A stretch of DNA of 10,075 nt from Selenomonadaceae bacterium (GTDB taxonomy: Bacteria > Bacillota > Negativicutes > Selenomonadales > Selenomonadaceae), in NCBI GenBank assembly GCA_017484235.1, contig JAFUTM010000416.1, forward strand, positions 1 through 10,075. The letters are read 5' to 3'. Position 1 is the first letter of the stretch, and every line of letters starts with the position of its first letter. Both the position numbers and the translations under genes were made by a program. Below the pieces are notes generated by a model. That model worked only from the letters and a program-made list of their open reading frames with translations, ran no database searches and had not been told where the DNA came from. Of the stretch, positions 5,729 to 10,075 are shown in pieces.

Positions 5729-5773
5729 TGCCACCGGTGAATGAACGCCTTAAAGTGTTTATTCGGGGTGGCA
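5729..5773 (+). other. Long stem-loop after the flagellar operon, no T-tract
   Basis: TGCCACC (5729-5735) pairs with GGTGGCA (5767-5773), and GAATGAACGC (5739-5748) pairs with GTGTTTATTC (5755-5764) using two G·U pairs. A small GGT/GG internal loop separates the two helices, and a 6-nt loop (CTTAAA) caps the structure. It begins 9 nt after the fliT-like stop. Neither strand has a T-run after it, so it is not a textbook intrinsic terminator. It could be a 3'-end stabiliser, a Rho-associated end or a structured leader element of the RTX gene. The remaining 140 bases before that gene show no convincing promoter; a small palindrome TTTGGACCAAA lies at 5863-5873. Confidence 0.55.
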
Positions 5774-5915
5774 ATTCAAATATATTCGGTGTGTGATATT
5801 TTGATTGTGCTTTAGTTCTATTTTCTGCATCAAACAATTAAACTATTGATAGACTGTGCCCCTTTGGACCAAATTGTAAACTCATACTTTAATTCATTAT
5901 AATGAGGTGATTAAA

Positions 5916-8900
5916 ATGGCAAATCTCGTTAATAGTAAAAGCAGTGTCTTACTTACCGGAAGCAATGAGGCAGATAATATTACTAATTCGGCTGGCTCCG
6001 TAACGATTTCTACTTATGGCGGCAATGATACAATCAGCGTGCCATCAACACTCAATTCTTCTGCCTATTACAATGTTATTAATGCCGGCGAGGGCAATAA
6101 CTATATTAACAATGGTAAGATTGAACGCTCGACGATTATTTCCGGTTCTGGCAACGACACTGTTATTACAGGCGGCTGGTATTCTTCAGTCAATGCCGGT
6201 TCTGGCAATAATCGCATAACAGTCAACACAAGTTTTGGCAGTACAGTCCTTGCAGGTGACGGCAGTGATTATGTCACAATGGCCGCTGATTCCGGCAGCA
6301 ATGTTATTAATGTCAATGGTGGCAGCAATACCGTATATGCGGGCAGTGGCACTAACACCGTTACAAGCGGCAGTGACAATGATTATGTAACGTCCGGCGG
6401 TGGATACATCAGCGTTGGCGATGGCAAGAACAGCGTCTCAATCTCGAATGGCAGCTCCACAGTTCTTAGTGGCAGTGGTGATGATAATATTAATCTTGCC
6501 TCTACGACTACTTCGAGATATTACAATGTCATTCACGCCAGTGCAGGCAATAATTATATAAATAATTCTAATGTTGAACGATCAACAATTAGTGCGGGCA
6601 GTGGTGACGATACAATTATTACAGGCGGCTGGTATTCTTCAATCAATGCCGGTGCCGGCGATAATCGCGTAACAGTCAACACAAGTTTTGGCAGTACAGT
6701 TCTTGCAGGTGACGGCAGTGATTATGTCACAATGGCTGCTGATTCCGGCAGCAATGTTATCCATGTTGATGCTGGAAATAATACCGTATATGCGGGCAGT
6801 GGTACTAACACGGTCACAAGCGGCAAAGGCAATGATTATGTAACGTCCGGCGGTGGATACATCAGCGTTGGCGACGGCAAGAACAGCGTCTCAATCTCGA
6901 ATGGCAGCTCCACAGTTCTTAGTGGCAGCGGCGATGATACGATTAATCTTGCCTCTACGACTACTTCGAGATATTACAATGTCATTCTCGCTGGTGCAGG
7001 TAACAACTATATCAATAATGCTAACGTTGAACGATCAACAATTAGTGCAGCAGTCGGCAATGATACGATTATTACAGGCGGCTGGTATTCTTCAATCAAT
7101 GCTGGAGCCGGTGATAATAACGTAACAGTCAATACAAGTTTTAACTCTACTGTTCTTGCAAGTGACGGAAATGATTATGTTACAATTGCCACTGATGCAG
7201 GTGGTAATGTTGTTAGTGTTGGCGGTGGAAATAATACTGTATATGCGGGCAACGGCACTAACACTGTGACAGGTGGCTCAGGCAACGATTACGTAAGGTC
7301 CGGCGGCGGATACATTAATATTGGTGACGGCAAAAATAATGTTTCTATATCGAAGGGTAGTTCTACAATCATAAGTGGCAGCGGCGATGATACAATTAAT
7401 CTTGCCTCTACAACTACTTCGAGATATTACAACGTTATCAATGCCGGTGCAGGTAACAACTATATCAATAACTCTAATGTCGAACGGTCAACAATTGTTG
7501 CCGGCAGTGGTGATGATACGATTATTACAGGTGGTTGGTATTCCTCAATCAATGCTGGAAATGGCAACAATCTTGTAAATGTAAATACCAGTTACGGCAA
7601 TACAGTTGTGGTAGGCGGCGGTAACGATACAGTTACTTTTAACAGCGATAGCAGCAGTAACGTCGTAGTTATAGCCGGAGGCAACAACGTCATCAATAAC
7701 ATTGGCAGTAATTCCACAGTTAAGATGATCGGCACAGTTTATTCGACGATAAGCGGCAGTAGTATGATTCTCGCTTCAAGTGCAGGTGCGGTTGTTACTC
7801 TCACTGGTGCCGGTGCGACAAGTGTTAAACATACGGTAGTTAGTGCAGCTGATACCGTTTTTGCAGGTATTGATGTTCCTTCCGTGTCCGATACTACATC
7901 TGGTGATACAACTCCGTCTGATACTACTAGCGGCGGCGGTGGTACAGATACCAGCTCCGGCGGCGGCAGCGATACGACTTCCGGCGGTGGCGGTACGGAT
8001 ACCAGCTCTGGCGGCGGAGGAACAGATACTAATTCCGGCGGTAATGATACAACCTCTGGTGGCGGAAATACCGAAGATTACACACTAAACAGTGGTAAGA
8101 CTGCTGTAACACTTGGTGCTGAATTTGAGGGCACATTTGATTTAGGTGATTACGCTTCTACGATTAAGACTGTCGTTGGCAGTTCCCAAACTGGTTATGA
8201 TGTTGAAATTATCGGCAATGATAAGGCAAACAAATTAGTTGGCGGTGCTGGTGACGATACTTTAAACGGCAAAGGCGGCAATGACACCCTTACTGGCGGC
8301 GATGGAGACGATATATTTGTTTATGAGTCAGGCGGTGGTAAGGACGTTATCACTGACTATGAAGAGGGCGTCGACCGCGTGATTATCAGTGGAGATTATG
8401 TCAGTGCTTCGTCCGTCAAGGGCAGTGATGTTGTGTTTAAAGTTGGTAAAGGTACGCTCACTCTTAAGAAAGCCAAAGATAAAGAAATCACCGTAACAGA
8501 CGAACTTGGTGAACACACGCGCGTTTATGGTAATGATATGTTCCTAACCGACTCCGATAAGGCTAAAATTAAGGCGAAATCCAAAATCATTACGATTGAT
8601 GCGACTGCTCGCACGACGGCAATTAATATAACAGGCAGCTCGAAGGCCAATACAATTCTCGGCGGAAGCGGCAAGAACACTATTAGTGGTGGAAGCGGCA
8701 ATGATTATCTTGTTGGTAACGATGAAGATGACAAGATACTTGGCGGCAGTGGTGCCGATACGCTCATCAGTGGCGGTGGAAATGACACGATGACTGGTGG
8801 TGCTGGTAAGGACATTTTCTATTATGAATCAGGCAACGACATTATCACCGACTATAAAGCGTCGCAGAAAGATGAAATTGTGTTGACGAACGGCACGATT

Positions 8901-9251
8901 GATGCGGTCTCCGTAACGGGCAGCAACGTTATCTTCACAATTGGTGATGGTCAGCTTACCATTAAGAGCGGCAAGTCACAAACAATTACTATCACCGACG
9001 CCGACGGCAATAAAACTTCTCAGAAGTACACTAAATCGTCTTCTTTTGAAGAACGCAGCTTTATTGATGAGTATTGGTTTGCAACAGACAACAACTTTGC
9101 GACGACAGACGAGAATTTGTTAATGGATAAGGCAGCAACAAATGCGATGATAACTGATTATGATGTGACAGCGGATTTCACATCTATCTATAAAACAACC
9201 TTAGCAAAAGATATTCCTGTTGCTCAAACATATGAAACAAGTAATAAATAA
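5916..9251 (+). CDS. Giant repeat-rich RTX-type calcium-binding protein, probable type I secretion substrate
   Basis: The protein has 1111 residues. The ATG at 5916 is chosen over an in-frame GTG at 5907 because GAGGTG (5904-5909) is its SD. There is no N-terminal signal peptide. Residues 51-590 hold about 3.5 copies of a 151-residue repeat (YYNVI.AG.GNNYINN, then VERSTI, TGGWYSS and SGSGDD.INLAST.TSR) that looks like a beta-roll or beta-solenoid in which many Asp of GGxGxD motifs are replaced by Asn or Ser. Residues 658-717 are a Gly/Ser/Thr/Asp linker. Two RTX modules follow. The first has GGAGDDTLNGKGGNDTL from 776, then DIFVYESGGGKDVITDY. The second has GGSGKNTISGGSGNDYL from 916, then DIFYYESGNDIITDY. 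The D-I-F-x-Y-x(n)-D-x-I-T-D-Y ending is typical of RTX C-terminal blocks. A tail of about 70 residues (from 1040) may hold the type I secretion signal. No enzymatic domain is seen; adhesin, surface-layer or matrix roles are inference. No transporter genes are in the window. The gene appears more GC-rich than the flagellar genes. Confidence 0.9.
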   Translation: MANLVNSKSSVLLTGSNEADNITNSAGSVTISTYGGNDTISVPSTLNSSAYYNVINAGEGNNYINNGKIERSTIISGSGNDTVITGGWYSSVNAGSGNNRITVNTSFGSTVLAGDGSDYVTMAADSGSNVINVNGGSNTVYAGSGTNTVTSGSDNDYVTSGGGYISVGDGKNSVSISNGSSTVLSGSGDDNINLASTTTSRYYNVIHASAGNNYINNSNVERSTISAGSGDDTIITGGWYSSINAGAGDNRVTVNTSFGSTVLAGDGSDYVTMAADSGSNVIHVDAGNNTVYAGSGTNTVTSGKGNDYVTSGGGYISVGDGKNSVSISNGSSTVLSGSGDDTINLASTTTSRYYNVILAGAGNNYINNANVERSTISAAVGNDTIITGGWYSSINAGAGDNNVTVNTSFNSTVLASDGNDYVTIATDAGGNVVSVGGGNNTVYAGNGTNTVTGGSGNDYVRSGGGYINIGDGKNNVSISKGSSTIISGSGDDTINLASTTTSRYYNVINAGAGNNYINNSNVERSTIVAGSGDDTIITGGWYSSINAGNGNNLVNVNTSYGNTVVVGGGNDTVTFNSDSSSNVVVIAGGNNVINNIGSNSTVKMIGTVYSTISGSSMILASSAGAVVTLTGAGATSVKHTVVSAADTVFAGIDVPSVSDTTSGDTTPSDTTSGGGGTDTSSGGGSDTTSGGGGTDTSSGGGGTDTNSGGNDTTSGGGNTEDYTLNSGKTAVTLGAEFEGTFDLGDYASTIKTVVGSSQTGYDVEIIGNDKANKLVGGAGDDTLNGKGGNDTLTGGDGDDIFVYESGGGKDVITDYEEGVDRVIISGDYVSASSVKGSDVVFKVGKGTLTLKKAKDKEITVTDELGEHTRVYGNDMFLTDSDKAKIKAKSKIITIDATARTTAINITGSSKANTILGGSGKNTISGGSGNDYLVGNDEDDKILGGSGADTLISGGGNDTMTGGAGKDIFYYESGNDIITDYKASQKDEIVLTNGTIDAVSVTGSNVIFTIGDGQLTIKSGKSQTITITDADGNKTSQKYTKSSSFEERSFIDEYWFATDNNFATTDENLLMDKAATNAMITDYDVTADFTSIYKTTLAKDIPVAQTYETSNK
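6066..7680 (+). repeat. Tandem 453-bp repeats within the RTX-type gene (about 3.5 copies)
   Basis: Copies begin at 6066, 6519, 6972 and 7425, each at the codons for YYNV, so the period is exactly 453 bp (151 codons). Copies 1 and 2 share long identical or nearly identical DNA stretches, for example around 6222-6283 against 6675-6736, while copy 3 is more diverged and copy 4 degenerates after about 7620. This suggests recent duplication or gene conversion at the 5' side. Each copy contains about eight shorter 18-20-residue units. Confidence 0.93.
7887..8066 (+). repeat. Low-complexity Gly-Ser-Thr-Asp linker repeat
   Basis: About 60 codons are built of variants of SGGGGTDTS and SDTTSGGG, with DNA units of roughly 24-33 bp rich in GGCGG. 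It separates the long-repeat region from the calcium-binding modules and looks like a flexible spacer. Synonymous differences between units show it is not an assembly artefact of one identical unit, but it is slippage-prone. Confidence 0.85.
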
Positions 9252-9273
9252 ATAGTTAATTAAACACTAAAAA

Positions 9274-9320
9274 GCGGAGACTGCTTCCAATTGAGGCAGC
9301 CTCCGCAATTTTTTTATTTT
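9274..9320. terminator. Bidirectional intrinsic terminator
   Basis: GCGGAG (9274-9279) pairs with CTCCGC (9301-9306), and CTGCTTC (9281-9287) pairs with GAGGCAG (9293-9299), around a single A·C mismatch and a CAATT loop. On the + strand it is followed by AATTTTTTTATTTT. On the minus strand the run AAAAA before the stem reads as T's. It ends the RTX gene 22 nt after its stop and also serves the convergent minus-strand gene. Confidence 0.92.
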
Positions 9321-9338
9321 CTATTTGTAGTCGATTAA

Positions 9339-10075
9339 TTAATTATTTTTATTTTTGAGGACATAAACCGTCTGCGTTTTAATTACACCGTCAGTTGATT
9401 TGGAACCAGAAGTTTTGAATACAAAATTGCCATTATCATTATCAACGTGCAGTTTATTTTGGTTAGCGTAGACTTGCAATAACAGACCGGCTTGGTCAGA
9501 ATTAATCTCAGCTGCATTTTTAAGGCCGGCATCAAAATAATCAATCGGGCAGCCGATATCGAAACCGAACATACCTTCAACAAATTCAACTTCAGCCGGC
9601 TTGTCAATAAGCGTCCACTCGCCAGTATTTCCGCCTTTAAATTCGTCGGAAAAGATTTTGAAATCTGGACTGCCAAACACGTCACCGTTAAATGTTAGCT
9701 GAGTTGTAATGTCATCAACGCCTTTGGCCTCGTATTTTATGCTAACCTCGTTGTCGTTGCTGACGCTGTAAGTGACGGTTATATCTTTATCGCCGTCTTT
9801 AATGGAGAATTTAACGCCCTCAACAAACACTTCAGCCGACCAGATTTTGTTGGCTAAATGGTTGCTGCCGTCGACGTAAACAACGCCGAGATTTTTGTCA
9901 TCTTTCTCATAATCAGCCGCGTTCTCGTGACCAACGAGGACGAATTTATTTTCAAAGTCTTTGTTGCGAAAACGCCACGAAACAATCCGCGCACCGTAGT
10001 CAGTTACTTTAAGTTCATTGCCTTTGGTGTTGCGGAGCGTGAAAATCGTCGCATTTTGACCATTGCTGAGTGTGC
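9339..10075 (-). CDS. Aldose 1-epimerase (mutarotase)-like protein, partial, reduced
   Basis: The reading frame stays open from the window edge (10073) down to TAA at 9339-9341, giving 244 visible residues. The true start lies off the window; the GTG at 9828 is internal. The first residues seen (NGQNATIFTLRNTKGNELKV, then TDYGARIVSWRF) match the start of GalM-type mutarotases (typical pattern: tLrN.nGmev.i.dYGA.i.s). NHLANKIWSAEV corresponds to the N.LHGG..GF.k.vW region with its His kept, and VTYSVSNDNEVSIKYEAKG to the usual core strand. In place of NLTNHxYFNL there is QLTFNGDVFGS, without the His, and the C-terminal LETQ.yPDa region with its catalytic Glu looks replaced by LLLQVYANQ. The domain also seems shorter than the usual roughly 340 residues. 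GalM interconverts alpha- and beta-aldoses; this version may only bind sugar. It converges on the RTX gene and shares its terminator. The fold call is moderate. Confidence 0.65.
   Translation of the reverse strand, partial: TLSNGQNATIFTLRNTKGNELKVTDYGARIVSWRFRNKDFENKFVLVGHENAADYEKDDKNLGVVYVDGSNHLANKIWSAEVFVEGVKFSIKDGDKDITVTYSVSNDNEVSIKYEAKGVDDITTQLTFNGDVFGSPDFKIFSDEFKGGNTGEWTLIDKPAEVEFVEGMFGFDIGCPIDYFDAGLKNAAEINSDQAGLLLQVYANQNKLHVDNDNGNFVFKTSGSKSTDGVIKTQTVYVLKNKNN

Noticed and set aside
5898..5903. TATAAT as the -10 box of the RTX gene
   Set aside because: It abuts the Shine-Dalgarno (5904-5909), so transcription would start between the SD and the ATG and leave no ribosome site. No good -35 sits 17 bp upstream.
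6853..7125. Plus-strand alternative frames inside the RTX gene (also 6016-6219, 7375-7578, 7843-8088)
   Set aside because: They recur at the 453-bp period because they are frame shadows of the same repeated DNA; none has its own ribosome site.
9552..9559. GCCGATAT resembling a sigma-28 -10 element
   Set aside because: It lies inside the coding region of the minus-strand gene with no TAAA box at the right distance and no + strand gene downstream.
9339..9830. A complete small gene starting at the GTG at 9830-9828
   Set aside because: The frame is open up to the window edge, and the upstream part carries the best mutarotase-like sequence, so 9830 is internal.

Overview
The window comes from a low-GC, Gram-negative-type Firmicute. 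The best guess is Negativicutes, in or near the Selenomonadaceae. The reasons are a DUF6470 – fliW – csrA – flaG – fliD – fliS – fliT-like order, which is the Firmicute late-flagellar arrangement, combined with a very large RTX-type calcium-binding protein that has no signal peptide, as expected for type I secretion across two membranes. This placement is inference; no rRNA or other taxonomic marker is present.

Layout. 1-385: the decayed 3' end of an IS982-like transposase, broken by a frameshift. 386-536: an AT-rich hairpin and a good sigma-A-type promoter reading into the flagellar cluster. 537-5719: seven flagellar genes on the + strand (DUF6470 protein, FliW, CsrA, FlaG, FliD, FliS, FliT-like), tightly spaced and each with a clear Shine-Dalgarno. 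fliD carries an in-frame TGA 70 codons before its natural end. 5720-5915: a long hairpin and the leader of the next gene. 5916-9251: a 1111-residue repeat protein built of about 3.5 exact 453-bp (151-residue) repeats, a Gly/Ser/Thr/Asp linker and two C-terminal RTX modules. 9274-9320: a bidirectional terminator. 9339-10075: the 3' part of a convergent minus-strand gene encoding a reduced aldose-1-epimerase-like protein.

How the genes fit together. FliW, CsrA and flagellin form the known switch that couples flagellin translation to filament assembly. FlaG and FliD act at the filament and its tip. FliS and FliT are the usual chaperones for flagellin and for the cap. Flagellin itself is not in the window. 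The SD regions of flaG and fliD look like CsrA sites, so the circuit may extend to these genes. The RTX protein is probably a separate secreted or surface protein; nothing in the sequence ties it to the filament except adjacency.

Most worth checking: the TGA inside fliD, the 453-bp homogenised repeats of the RTX protein, the heptamer repeat region between fliD and fliS (with a relative after the DUF6470 gene), and the mutarotase-like gene that appears to have lost catalytic residues.
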